DNA from: Xanthomonas sp. DAR 80977
Lineage (GTDB): Bacteria > Pseudomonadota > Gammaproteobacteria > Xanthomonadales > Xanthomonadaceae
NCBI RefSeq assembly: GCF_041240605.1
Contig: NZ_CP162487.1
Coordinates: 1,557,001-1,621,000, forward strand
Reading direction: 5' to 3'
DNA: 64,000 nt
In this document: positions 53,964 through 62,743 of the stretch, piece after piece
How the letters are laid out: the number at the start of each line of letters is the position of its first letter
Numbering within the stretch: the first letter of the stretch is position 1
Notes under the pieces: generated by a model
What the model was told of the DNA's origin: nothing
What the model saw: only the letters and a program-made list of their open reading frames with translations
Databases searched by the model: none
Translations under genes and position numbers: made by a program

Positions 53964-54020
53964 CGGGCGCGGCCGCGCGGCCGCCGCACGCGGCAGCGGC
54001 AGCGGGCCGGCACGCGCCGC

Positions 54021-54587
54021 TCAGCGCTTGAACATCAGGTAGGTGGACAGGATGTACTTGTCGTTGGAGACCGGCGGATTGCCGACGTGCTGGTACATCC
54101 AGTACGGCGGGAACATCAGCAGCCTGCCGGCGCGCGGCACGGTTTCCACGTCCAGGTCGCAGAAGCGCGTGGTGCCGCCCTCGGCGACGTCGTTGAGGTA
54201 CCACAGGAACACCAGGTAGCGCTCGGACACCTCGTCGACCGAGTCGAAGTGCGGCTGGAAGCGGTCGCCGCCGCCGACCTGGTACTTCTTCAGGATCAGC
54301 CGGTCGATGGTGGGGCGGTAGGGGATCGGCAGGGTCAGCCCGAGGTCCTGGTTGTAGCGCGCCAGGTAGTGCTCGATCTTGTCCAGGAAGAAGCCAAGGA
54401 ACGCGGGGTCGGCGAGCTTGCCGACGTCCAGTTCGGTCCAGTTGCTGTCGCTGAGCACCGCGCGGCTGTTGCTGCCGTTGCGCTGGTGATGCGCGCGCGA
54501 GGCCTCGAAGCCGTCGATCAGCTGGCGGCAGAACGCCTCCGGCAATGCGTCGTCGTAACTGCGGATGTAGTCGCTGAGCGCTTTCAT
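54021..54587 (-). CDS. 2OG-Fe(II) oxygenase, prolyl 4-hydroxylase-like
   Basis: 188 residues. The Fe(II)/2-oxoglutarate site is complete: HFD with His at about 113 and Asp 115 in RFQPHFDSVDE, distal His at about 167 in YQHVGNPP and the 2-oxoglutarate Lys at about 177 (DKYIL). EGGTTRFCDLD and GRLLMFPPYW are typical of the P4H-like group. It has no signal peptide, so it acts in the cytoplasm. Its ATG overlaps the stop of the TPR-sulfotransferase (ATGA), a coupling that argues for joint action on one target. It ends 58 bases before the convergent AspH-like gene. Confidence 0.88.
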   Translation of the reverse strand: MKALSDYIRSYDDALPEAFCRQLIDGFEASRAHHQRNGSNSRAVLSDSNWTELDVGKLADPAFLGFFLDKIEHYLARYNQDLGLTLPIPYRPTIDRLILKKYQVGGGDRFQPHFDSVDEVSERYLVFLWYLNDVAEGGTTRFCDLDVETVPRAGRLLMFPPYWMYQHVGNPPVSNDKYILSTYLMFKR

Positions 54588-56431
54588 GGCGCGGGCATCT
54601 CCAGGTCGTAGCCCCAGTGCGCGGCCACCGGTTGCAGGATCGGCAGCGCGCCGGCGAGCCATGGCGCGTAGGCATGCCAGCGATCGACCGCGCGCCGGTT
54701 CACCGGTTCCACCACCTGCGAGTAGCTGGGGGTGCTGATATAGCCCTTGCGCGCGGCATGCTGGCTGAAGCCGGCCAGGAATTCGGGCTGCGCGATACCG
54801 AGGAAGCCGCCGATGCGCTGCACCTGGGTCGGGAAATCGGCCACCGTCTCCTCGTACTTGAGGATCAGCAGGTCCGGCTGCAGCAGCGCCTGGTGATGGA
54901 TCCAGAACCGCATCGCGTTGACGTAGCTCTTGGCCAGCCGCTCCAGGCTGGAGCACAGCACCATGAACGCCGGCGAGCGGAAGTTCTGCATGTAGCAGCT
55001 CAGCAGCACGTCGCAGGGATGGCGCAGGGCCAGGATGATCCTCGCATTCGGGAACAGGCGCATGATCATCGGCAGGCGCAGCATGTTCAGCGGATTCTTG
55101 TCGACCAGCTGCTGGCCCGGGGCCAGGGCGATGACCTTGGCGATCTCCGACCAGTACACCTGGCGCATCGCCTCCACCTGGGTCTCGTCCAGCGCGCCCA
55201 GATCGTAGGGATACTGCTTGCCCTGCGCTTCCATCCACTCGATGCAGCGCTGCAAGGTGGCGCGTTCGTCCATCGACGCGTAGCCGGGATGCGCGTCGAG
55301 CATCTGCTCGAGCATGGTGGTGCCCGAACGCGGGAAACCGACGATGAATACCGGCGAGGCGTCGCTGCCGGGCGCCGCGCGGCGCGCGTCGGCATAGCGG
55401 GCCTGCGTCTCGTCCAGCCACAGGCTGGAGACCTTCAGCGGTTCTTCGTCGGAGTAGGCGATCTCCGGCACGGTGTCGGCCGCAAGCTTGAAATGGATGG
55501 CATGCGCTTGCTCCAGCATGGCCATCGCGGCCGCGGGATGGCCTTGCTTGTCCTCGATGCCGGCAAGCGCGAAATAGGCGATGGCCTGCGCCTGGATCTG
55601 CGGCTGCAGCGCGAGCAGGCTCTCGACCGCGGCACGTGCGGCGGCATAGTCCTTGCGACGCTGCGCCAGCGACGCTTCCAGTTGCAGGATCTCCACGCGG
55701 GTTTGCCGGTCGTGCTGCTGCTGCGGCATGGAGGCCGCCTGCGCCAGCAGGGCACCGGCCTGCTCGACGCGGTTGGTGCGTTCGTGCAGCTGGGCCAGGC
55801 GGATGACGTTGGACAGCGAGGGGGCCTGCCCGGGCCGACTCTGCGTGAGCAGCGCTTCGGCCTCCTCGGTGCGGCCGACCTGGATCAGCGCGGTGGCCAG
55901 CTCCTCGCGAAGGTTGTCCGGCAACTGCGGCCAGATCGCCGGTGGCGGCAGCAACGCCGCCGCGCGCTGGGCGTCGCCGCACTCGAAGCAGGCGATGGAC
56001 GCATAGATGCGCGCCTCGGCCTGGGCGGGATCCAGGTCCACGGCATCCAGAAAACGGTGGCGGGCACGGGCGATGTCGCCCTTGTCCAGCAATACCAGGC
56101 CGTAATCGACCAGGTAGTGGTAAGTCTGTGGCGCGAGCGCCAGGGCTTGCTGATAGGCGTGCTCGGCCGCGGCGTGCTCGCCGAGCGTGCGCAGGGTCAG
56201 GCCGAGGTTGGCCCAGTGCGCCGATTCGTGCGGCTGCAGGTCGGCCAAGCGCCGGTAGATGGCGGCAGCGCCCGCGGTATCGCCGGCATGCTGCAGCGAC
56301 ATCGCCAGCAGCGTGTTCCAGGACGGGTCGTCGGGAGCGCCGGCCAGCGCCTGGCGGCACAGGTCGGCGGCCGCGCCGGCCTGGCCTTGGTCGATCAGTT
56401 GGATGGCGTATTGCAGTTGCGGAGCGTTCAT
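54584..56431 (-). CDS. TPR-repeat sulfotransferase
   Basis: 615 residues. About 1-320 is an array of TPR helices (for example HWANLGLTLRTLGEHAAAEH). The C-terminal 280 residues are a PAPS-dependent sulfotransferase: 5'-phosphosulfate loop VFIVGFPRSGTT (about 361-372) and 3'-phosphate motif ILALRHPCDVLLSCY (about 466-480). There is no signal peptide. Such TPR-sulfotransferases are frequent next to TonB receptors in proteobacteria and are believed to modify proteins or peptides, as do tyrosylprotein sulfotransferases, but the target is unknown. It starts after a terminator-like hairpin behind the receptor gene and is coupled to the oxygenase gene. Confidence 0.88.
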   Translation of the reverse strand: MNAPQLQYAIQLIDQGQAGAAADLCRQALAGAPDDPSWNTLLAMSLQHAGDTAGAAAIYRRLADLQPHESAHWANLGLTLRTLGEHAAAEHAYQQALALAPQTYHYLVDYGLVLLDKGDIARARHRFLDAVDLDPAQAEARIYASIACFECGDAQRAAALLPPPAIWPQLPDNLREELATALIQVGRTEEAEALLTQSRPGQAPSLSNVIRLAQLHERTNRVEQAGALLAQAASMPQQQHDRQTRVEILQLEASLAQRRKDYAAARAAVESLLALQPQIQAQAIAYFALAGIEDKQGHPAAAMAMLEQAHAIHFKLAADTVPEIAYSDEEPLKVSSLWLDETQARYADARRAAPGSDASPVFIVGFPRSGTTMLEQMLDAHPGYASMDERATLQRCIEWMEAQGKQYPYDLGALDETQVEAMRQVYWSEIAKVIALAPGQQLVDKNPLNMLRLPMIMRLFPNARIILALRHPCDVLLSCYMQNFRSPAFMVLCSSLERLAKSYVNAMRFWIHHQALLQPDLLILKYEETVADFPTQVQRIGGFLGIAQPEFLAGFSQHAARKGYISTPSYSQVVEPVNRRAVDRWHAYAPWLAGALPILQPVAAHWGYDLEMPAP

Positions 56432-56450
56432 TCGGATCTGCCAATGAAAA

Positions 56451-56477
56451 GGGCCGCGCGAATCCTTCGCGCGGCCC
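56451..56477 (-). terminator. terminator or attenuator between receptor and sulfotransferase
   Basis: A perfect 12-base stem GGGCCGCGCGAA with TTCGCGCGGCCC, 3-base loop, followed on the minus strand by TTTTC. It sits in the 78-base gap between the receptor stop and the sulfotransferase start and would let only part of the transcripts reach the modifying enzymes. Confidence 0.78.
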
Positions 56478-56509
56478 TGTGTTTCAAACCAACAGCGTGA
56501 TCAATTGGA

Positions 56510-59392
56510 TCAGAAGTTCATGCTGTAGCGAGCCCACAGGTAGCGGCCCACGGTGTCGAAGCTGTTCACGTCCGTGTTCGCGTTGAGCACGTTGTTCTGG
56601 TACAGCAGCGGCGGCTGCTTGTCGAACACGTTGTCCAGGCCGACTTCCACCTTCGAATTGAACCACGGCAGCGCGTAGTTCACGCTGACGCTGTGCAGGA
56701 AGTAGGAGCCGTACGAGGTGACCACGTTCGGGAAGCCGGCGTCGGAGCTGAAGTTCTGCGACGGATCGGCGCTGCCCACGTCGAACGGACCGATGTAGCG
56801 GATGCGCCAGCTGGCGCCCAGGTCGCCCTTCTGCCAGTTGACGAACAAGCGGCCGCGAACGCGCGAGTACAGGCCGTAGGTCTTGTTGTAGGTACCTGCC
56901 ACGTGGGTCACGACGCCATCCGGATCGGCCGGGTTGGTGTTGTTGTCGTAACGCGCGATGTAGGTGCCGTCCAGGCCGAAGGTGTAGCTGCCCCAGGCGG
57001 TATCCGGCAGGCGGTAGCGCAGCGCCAGATCCCAGCCCTTGGTGTCCAGGCGGCCCAGGTTGACGATCGGCTCGCGGATGAAGTTGACCTGGCCATCCGA
57101 GTAGCGGCTGATGAAGCCGCAGAACGGGCTGCTTTCGTCATTGTAGCAGATGTTGGCCACGGTCTGCGCATCGGCGCGGTTGATCGTGTCGTTCAGGTAC
57201 AGGCGCCAGTAGTCCAGGCTGGCCGAGAAGCCCGGCAGCCAATCCGGGTCGTACACCACGCCCCAGTCGAACGACTTGCCCTGTTCCGGCTTCAGGTCGA
57301 AACCGGCGGCGACCGAACCCGACCACACGCCGGTGGTCTGCGACAGGCCGCTGGGGACGATGCCGGTGCCGGGAATGGCGGTCGCGCCCGAACCGGCGCC
57401 GCACGCGGCTTCGTGATTGCGGGCGGTGCCGGTGGCGCCGTAACCGATACACGGGTCGTTGAAGTTCGGCGCATCGCCGCTGGCACCGGCGTACAGGTTG
57501 TCGATGGTCGGCGCACGGAACACTTCGGCGACCGTGCCGCGCAGCAGCAGGTTCTCGATCGGACGCCATTCCAGCTGGATCTTGCTGTTGGTGGTGTTGC
57601 CGAAGGTGTTGTAGTCCGAGTAGCGCGTACCCAGGGTCAGCGCCAGCAGGTGCGCAAACGGCACTTCCGACAGCAGCGGGACGTACAGCTCGCCGTAGAC
57701 TTCCTTGACGTTGTACTTGCCGCTCAGCGGGGTGCCGCAGGCTTCCTGCGAGATGAAGCAGTTGCCGTTGGCATCGGCGATGGCGATGTAGTCCACCTCG
57801 CTCTTCTGGTACTCCTCGCGCCAGGACACGCCCACCGCCAGCTGCGCGGCGCCGGCCGGCAGCGAGAACAGCTCGCCGTTGGCATTGGCTTCGAAGCTGC
57901 GCATCTGGTAGGTGGTGGAGTAGGTCGGACGCGCTTCGTAATCCTTCAGCGTCGAGATCGTCTGCGGATCGTTGATGTTGAAGATGTTGAGCGGGGTGCA
58001 GCCGGCGATCACGTTGCCGGCGCTGCCGCACTTGACCACGCCATCGGTGTCCTGGAACGACGGGCCCAGCGCGTCGCGCAGGCCGGCGTAGTACACGTAG
58101 CCGTAGCTGGTGTTCTCGCGGGTGTAGTGGCCGTAGTTCATCGCCGCGTCCCACTTCCAGGACGTGTCGCCGACGAAGCCTTCCAGGCCGGCGACGACCT
58201 GGTCGGTGACGGTGCTGTAGTACGAACGGCGCTGGCCCAGCGAGGTGAAGCGGCTCAGGAACTGGTTGTACTGGTTGCCGGCGGTGTCGGCACCGAAATC
58301 GACGCCGAACGGGTTGTAGTAGTTGTCGGCGGAGATCACCACCTTGTCGCCGCGGGCATCGAACGGCAGCGCCGCGATGGCGAAGTTCGAGCTGGTCTTG
58401 TTGTGGTAGACCTGGGCGAACGCGTTGATGCTGTCGGTGATCTGGTAGTTGGCCAGGAAGAACGCGTTGGTGCGCTCCTGCGGGGTCATGATCAGGTTGG
58501 TGGCCTGATAGTTGAACGAGTCGCGCGAGCCGGAGTAGCAGCGGTAGTCGCCCTGCGCAGCGCCGGTGGCGCCCGGGGTCAGGGTGACGGTGGGGCAGCC
58601 GCCGTACTGGCCCTGCAGCGCGGTCGGCAGGTAGATGCGGCCGCCCGGGTTGCGGCTGGAGCCGAGGATGGTCACCGATCCGCTGTACAGGTAGGTCGCG
58701 TCCTTGGAGTACTTGCGGTCGGCCGAGGAGATGCCGTCGAACTTGTTGTAGTTCAGGCCGGCCATGATGTTGCCGCGGTCGCCGACCTGGCCGAAGGTGA
58801 CCGAGCCGCCATTGCGCGCGCCATCGCTCAGGTGGGTCGCCTGACCGTAGTCGACGCTGACCGCGAGGCCTTCGAAGTCCTTGCGCAGGATGAAGTTGAC
58901 CACGCCGGCGACGGCGTCGGAGCCGTACACGGCCGAGGCGCCGCTGGTCAGCACTTCGATGCGCTCCACCGCGGTGGCGGGGATCGAGTTGACGTCGTTG
59001 TTGGCGACGCGGCGGCCGTTGACCAGCAGCAGCGTGCGCTCATCGCCCAGGCCGCGCAGGTCGACCGAGGACTTGCCGTCGCCGCCGCCGTTGTTGACCG
59101 CCGGGGTGGACGGCGCGCCGGACATCGCCGGCAGCTCCTGCACCAGGTCGCCCAGGGTCAGCTTGCCGGTCTGCTCGATCGCGGCGCGATCGATCACCAC
59201 CACCGGGCTGGCGGTTTCGGTCTCGACGCGGGCAACGCGCGAACCGGTGACCTGGATCGTATCCAGGGTTTTGGAGGGGTCGCTGGAAGAGCTGTCCTGG
59301 GCAACGGCCGCACCCGTGCTGAGCAGGGCGGTAGTGCCAGCGGCGAGCGCGAACGTGATGGCGTCGCGCAGGCGATGGGTCTTGCAATTCAT
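56510..59392 (-). CDS. TonB-dependent outer membrane receptor next to the sulfotransferase
   Basis: 960 residues from ATG 59392, signal peptide ending AVAQ. The TonB box LDTIQVTGSRV lies at about 43-53. The plug carries LLLVNGRRVANNDVN and IEVLTSGASAVYGSDAVAG, and the barrel ends in RYSMNF. This is a different subfamily from the nix-region receptors: the plug and the long loops with several Cys (CYSGS, CFISQEACG, CNDESSPFCG-type) match the large receptors without a known small substrate found next to TPR-sulfotransferases. It probably binds a peptide or large ligand. No NagQ-like operator is seen upstream. Confidence 0.93.
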   Translation of the reverse strand: MNCKTHRLRDAITFALAAGTTALLSTGAAVAQDSSSSDPSKTLDTIQVTGSRVARVETETASPVVVIDRAAIEQTGKLTLGDLVQELPAMSGAPSTPAVNNGGGDGKSSVDLRGLGDERTLLLVNGRRVANNDVNSIPATAVERIEVLTSGASAVYGSDAVAGVVNFILRKDFEGLAVSVDYGQATHLSDGARNGGSVTFGQVGDRGNIMAGLNYNKFDGISSADRKYSKDATYLYSGSVTILGSSRNPGGRIYLPTALQGQYGGCPTVTLTPGATGAAQGDYRCYSGSRDSFNYQATNLIMTPQERTNAFFLANYQITDSINAFAQVYHNKTSSNFAIAALPFDARGDKVVISADNYYNPFGVDFGADTAGNQYNQFLSRFTSLGQRRSYYSTVTDQVVAGLEGFVGDTSWKWDAAMNYGHYTRENTSYGYVYYAGLRDALGPSFQDTDGVVKCGSAGNVIAGCTPLNIFNINDPQTISTLKDYEARPTYSTTYQMRSFEANANGELFSLPAGAAQLAVGVSWREEYQKSEVDYIAIADANGNCFISQEACGTPLSGKYNVKEVYGELYVPLLSEVPFAHLLALTLGTRYSDYNTFGNTTNSKIQLEWRPIENLLLRGTVAEVFRAPTIDNLYAGASGDAPNFNDPCIGYGATGTARNHEAACGAGSGATAIPGTGIVPSGLSQTTGVWSGSVAAGFDLKPEQGKSFDWGVVYDPDWLPGFSASLDYWRLYLNDTINRADAQTVANICYNDESSPFCGFISRYSDGQVNFIREPIVNLGRLDTKGWDLALRYRLPDTAWGSYTFGLDGTYIARYDNNTNPADPDGVVTHVAGTYNKTYGLYSRVRGRLFVNWQKGDLGASWRIRYIGPFDVGSADPSQNFSSDAGFPNVVTSYGSYFLHSVSVNYALPWFNSKVEVGLDNVFDKQPPLLYQNNVLNANTDVNSFDTVGRYLWARYSMNF

Positions 59393-59572
59393 TGGCTCTC
59401 TCTCCGAATGAGATGTGGTGTCAACTGAAGGTTGTCCGGCGGTGGCGTCGAAAGGCGACGCCAAAATCCGCAGGGTGAACCGATAGTAACTTCGTCTTCG
59501 GAGAAATTAAAGAGTTGTTAATAAGATCCGTAAAAGTGTGATGGATTTATCGTTAATTTGGTTGCGCCGGAC

Positions 59573-59595
59573 AAAAAAAAGCCCCTCGAAGGGGC
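59573..59595 (-). terminator. rho-independent terminator after the outer membrane protein gene
   Basis: Stem GCCCC-TTCGA-GGGGC with eight T on the minus strand (59580-59573). It separates the upstream 59637-60503 gene from the receptor, whose own promoter must lie in 59393-59572. TTAACA and TACTAT occur there on the minus strand but no full promoter is certain. Confidence 0.93.
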
Positions 59596-59636
59596 GTTTT
59601 TCCGCGGAAATTCCTTTGCGAACAGGGGCTTGGGGT

Positions 59637-60503
59637 TTACAAGTCCTGCTCGTAGCGCACGTAGGGGATGGTGCCTTCCTCGGTGCTGATGTTGTTCGGG
59701 GCGAACGGGTTCTTGCCGCGGGTGATCACGTTTTCGGCGCCGACGGTCAGCTGTCCGCTCCACGGCGTGCGCCAGGTCAGGCCCACGCCGAGGCCTGACC
59801 ACTTGCCGGGCTGGCCCGGCGCGTCGACCACGCGGCCGATGACGTTGGCGCTGAACGAGCCGTAGCCGCCGCCGATGCTCAGGCTCTTGCTGTCCCACTG
59901 GTCGACCAGCGCCTGCGAGGCGTCGGCGATCGGGACCAGGCGCGCGCGGGCATAGGTGCCGCCGATCGAGACGAAGCCCTCGCGGCCGATGTTCTGCTGC
60001 GCGAACACGGTCAGGTCGTTTTGCTCCATGCGCAGCGACGGGGTCTTGCTGGCGCCCGCCAGCCACGCCGGCATGTTCTCGCGGCCGGTGCCGGCCGACA
60101 GCGACACGCGCCCGCCGGGACGGTTGAAGGTGGTGGTCGCGGCGACGTGGTGGCCGACATCGCCGTCGTCGTCGCCGAGGCTGGCGAGCATGCAATGGCT
60201 GGCCAGCCCGCTGATGCTGCTGCCGCTGGCGCTGTTGCACAGCAGGCCGAGCGAGTCGCCGGAGGACAGGCCGAAGGCGGCATCGAGCGAATTGCGGCCG
60301 AAATGCCAGCGCGCGCCGACGGCCTGTTCGCCGGTCGGCTCCAGGTACAGCAAGGCTTCGACCTTGCCGCTGCCCTTGTTCCAGATCGGCAGCACGGTCC
60401 GGTCGTGGCCGGTGCTGGTGGCGGGCTTGCTCTGCGCATGCGCGCCCGTGGTCGCCGCAAGGGCGATCAGCAGGGCAAGTGGCAGGCGCAGGAAGGCTCG
60501 CAT
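59637..60503 (-). CDS. exported hypothetical protein, probable outer membrane beta-barrel
   Basis: 288 residues with a signal peptide (about 1-23, ending AHA). Alternating hydrophobic strands with aromatic turns (GVGLTWRTPWSGQLTVGAEN, ALLYLEPTGEQAVGARWHFG) and a final YVRYEQDL suggest an 8 to 12-stranded barrel. I do not recognise a named family; Xanthomonas genomes often annotate it as hypothetical. Two Cys (about 89 and 104) may form a disulfide. It lies upstream of the receptor on the same strand but is closed off by a strong terminator. Confidence 0.78.
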   Translation of the reverse strand: MRAFLRLPLALLIALAATTGAHAQSKPATSTGHDRTVLPIWNKGSGKVEALLYLEPTGEQAVGARWHFGRNSLDAAFGLSSGDSLGLLCNSASGSSISGLASHCMLASLGDDDGDVGHHVAATTTFNRPGGRVSLSAGTGRENMPAWLAGASKTPSLRMEQNDLTVFAQQNIGREGFVSIGGTYARARLVPIADASQALVDQWDSKSLSIGGGYGSFSANVIGRVVDAPGQPGKWSGLGVGLTWRTPWSGQLTVGAENVITRGKNPFAPNNISTEEGTIPYVRYEQDL

Positions 60504-60620
60504 CAGCGGTCTATGACTCTCGGGCAGGAACTAAAGTTCCCGCCGGGCAGGGTGGATGATGCTAGTGGGTTTATGTTTCTTTAACAAGCCAGGCTCCCCG
60601 GTCCTACTGCCCGTTCCCGA

Positions 60621-61517
60621 CTATTGCAAGCGCTCCGAGGGCGCCGGTTCAGCCGGTGTTACAGCGAACAATACGCCGAATTCCGTCAAGGGGAAGTCAT
60701 AGTGCCGGCCGCAGAACTCGCAGCGTATCTCAACTTGGCCGGTTGCCTCGGCGGCGGCGCGGGCTTCCTCCTCGCCCAGCGAGCGCAACATCGCCGCCAC
60801 CCGCTCGCGCGAGCAGGAGCAGCCGAAGCGCAGCGGCCTGGTGCCCAGCAGCTCCGGCGCTTCCTCGTGGAACAGCCGGTGCAGCAGGGTCTCGGCCGGC
60901 AGCGCCAGCAATTCGGCTTCGCTGACGGTCTCGAACAGGGCGCCGGCACGGTTCCAGCCGTCCTCGTCGCCGGCGTCGCCGGGCAGCTTCTGCAGCAGCA
61001 GGCCGGCCGCCTGACGGCCGTCGGCCGCCAGGATCAGGCGGGTCGGCAACTGCTCGGACTGGCGGAAATAGTCTTCGAAGGCCTCGCCCAGTTCGGCCGC
61101 CGACAGCGTCACCAGGCTCTGGTAGCGCTGCGGTTGGCGCGGGTCCAGGCCGGGGTTCTCGATGGTGATGGCCAGCAGCGCGCCGGCGCCGAGCGTGCGC
61201 AGGTCGCGCGGCGCGTCGCTGCCCTCGGTCAGCTGGACGATGCCGCGCAGGGTACCGGCCGCGGTGCATTCGGCGAACAGGGTGCGCAGCGCGCCCTGGC
61301 TGCGCAGTTGCACCGACAGGCGCCCGTCGACCTTGGTGTGGCCGGTGAACAGCGCCGCGGCCACGCAGGCCTCGCCCAGCAACTCGGTGGCCGCGGCCGG
61401 ATAGCTGGCCGGCGCCAGGATCTCGCGCCAGGCCGACTCCAGGCGCACGTGCACGCCGCGCACGCCGGCGCTGGGCAGCAGGAAGCGGGTCAGGTGATCG
61501 TGATCGGAAGAACTCAT
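60621..61517 (-). CDS. hslO: Hsp33 redox-regulated chaperone
   Basis: 298 residues from ATG 61517, chosen because the product then begins [20 protein letters not shown], the usual Hsp33 start; the frame opens further upstream without similarity. The C-terminal zinc and redox switch is complete: CxC (GCSCSRER) and CxxC ([10 protein letters not shown]). The N-terminal domain has [24 protein letters not shown] sequence ([19 protein letters not shown]). Under oxidative stress the Cys pairs form disulfides, the protein dimerises and holds unfolding proteins. It is cytoplasmic and stands alone, divergent from mtgA. Confidence 0.95.
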   Translation of the reverse strand: MSSSDHDHLTRFLLPSAGVRGVHVRLESAWREILAPASYPAAATELLGEACVAAALFTGHTKVDGRLSVQLRSQGALRTLFAECTAAGTLRGIVQLTEGSDAPRDLRTLGAGALLAITIENPGLDPRQPQRYQSLVTLSAAELGEAFEDYFRQSEQLPTRLILAADGRQAAGLLLQKLPGDAGDEDGWNRAGALFETVSEAELLALPAETLLHRLFHEEAPELLGTRPLRFGCSCSRERVAAMLRSLGEEEARAAAEATGQVEIRCEFCGRHYDFPLTEFGVLFAVTPAEPAPSERLQ

Positions 61518-61599
61518 CGCGGCCTCGCTGCGCATGGGAAGATGGCGACCGCAGGATAGTGGGTCATCTCGAGTGGACAAAGTCGAAGAACGCATAGCA

Positions 61600-62340
61600 A
61601 TGGGGGCGCCGCAGGGCGTTGCAAGTGGCGTGGGCGTGCCGCCGCGGCGCAGGCGTTGGCTGCGCTGGTTGCTGGCGGCGCCGCTGCTGTTCGCGCTGGC
61701 GAGCATCTCGCAGGTGATCATGCTGCGCTTCGTCGATCCGCCGTTCTCGGCGATGATGCTCGAGCGCCAGCTCGGCGCCTGGGGCGAAGGCGACTGGTCG
61801 TTCCGCGTCGCCTACGACTGGCGCGACAGCGCGCGGATCGCGCCGAGCCTGCCGATTTCGCTGGTGGCGGCCGAGGACCAGCGCTTCCCCAGCCACCATG
61901 GCTTCGACCTGGAGGCGATCGAGAAGGCGCGCGACCACAATGCGCGCGGCGGCCGCCTGCGCGGCGCCAGCACGATCAGCCAGCAGGTCGCCAAGAACGT
62001 GTTCCTGTGGCAGGGCCGCAGTTGGCTGCGCAAGGGGCTGGAGGCCTGGTACACGGTGCTGATCGAGGCGCTGTGGTCGAAGCAGCGGATCCTGGAGGTC
62101 TATGCCAACGTCGCCGAGTTCGGCGACGGGGTCTACGGCGCGCAGGCGGCGGCGCGCAGCTTCTGGGGCAAGGATGCGGCGCAGCTGAGTCCGGCGCAGA
62201 GCGCGCTGCTGGCGGCGGTGCTGCCGGCGCCGCAGCGCTACGACGCCAGGCGCCCGGGGCCGTACGTGCAGCGTCGCGCCAACTGGATCCAGCGGCAGAC
62301 CCGGCAACTGGGCGGACCGGCCTATCTGCAGGCGCCCTGA
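61600..62340 (+). CDS. mtgA: monofunctional peptidoglycan glycosyltransferase
   Basis: 246 residues from ATG 61600; GTG 61573 is possible but adds residues without similarity. One N-terminal membrane helix (about 21-42) anchors a GT51 domain. The motifs are [12 protein letters not shown] with the catalytic Glu, [16 protein letters not shown] and [15 protein letters not shown]. It polymerises lipid II glycan strands in the periplasm without a transpeptidase domain. The stop codon lies in a tandem 15-base duplication. It is divergent from hslO with 82 bases between. Confidence 0.95.
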   Translation: MGAPQGVASGVGVPPRRRRWLRWLLAAPLLFALASISQVIMLRFVDPPFSAMMLERQLGAWGEGDWSFRVAYDWRDSARIAPSLPISLVAAEDQRFPSHHGFDLEAIEKARDHNARGGRLRGASTISQQVAKNVFLWQGRSWLRKGLEAWYTVLIEALWSKQRILEVYANVAEFGDGVYGAQAAARSFWGKDAAQLSPAQSALLAAVLPAPQRYDARRPGPYVQRRANWIQRQTRQLGGPAYLQAP

Positions 62341-62358
62341 AAACAGGCGCCCTGAAAA
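62329..62358. repeat. tandem 15-base duplication over the mtgA stop
   Basis: CAGGCGCCCTGAAAA occurs twice in direct tandem (62329-62343 and 62344-62358). The first copy contains the stop codon of mtgA, so the coding length is not changed. Confidence 0.9.
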
Positions 62359-62743
62359 CATTTGAGCCATGGCGCGTGCGACGTTGGCCGCTTTTGCGGA
62401 TGTGCGTAGCGACGTGAGCGCCTGGCACCAGCCCATGGGCCTGCCTGAGCCGTCCGTGCGCAAGGCGGACACTGTCTGCCGGGAAGTGGTCGAGGGTTTC
62501 GGCATGGCGCTGCGGCGGCGCTGCGTTTTGGCCCCTCTCCCATCGGGAGAGGGGTTGGGGCGAGGGTGCGGCCGTCCATGAACCAGGGTGTTCGGCGGCA
62601 GACGTACCCTCATCCGCCCCGTCGGGGCACCTTCCCCCGAAAAGGGACCCATGCTCCCGGTGGGAGCAGGGAGTGACTGCGGATTCTCGTCAGGTGCTGC
62701 CCCGCCGCTGGTGAACGCGCAGGCGGCTCCGTACCATCCGTGC
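62359..62743. repeat. non-coding gap with CCCCTCTCCC hairpins
   Basis: No supportable gene. CCCCTCTCCC and GGGAGAGGGG form a perfect hairpin at 62532-62554, followed by TTGGGGCGAGGGTGCGG, which mirrors the CACCCCAACCTC part of the 41259 repeats. A second hairpin with GCCCCGTCGGGGC lies near 62617-62630. These are dispersed Xanthomonas intergenic repeats. Confidence 0.8.
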
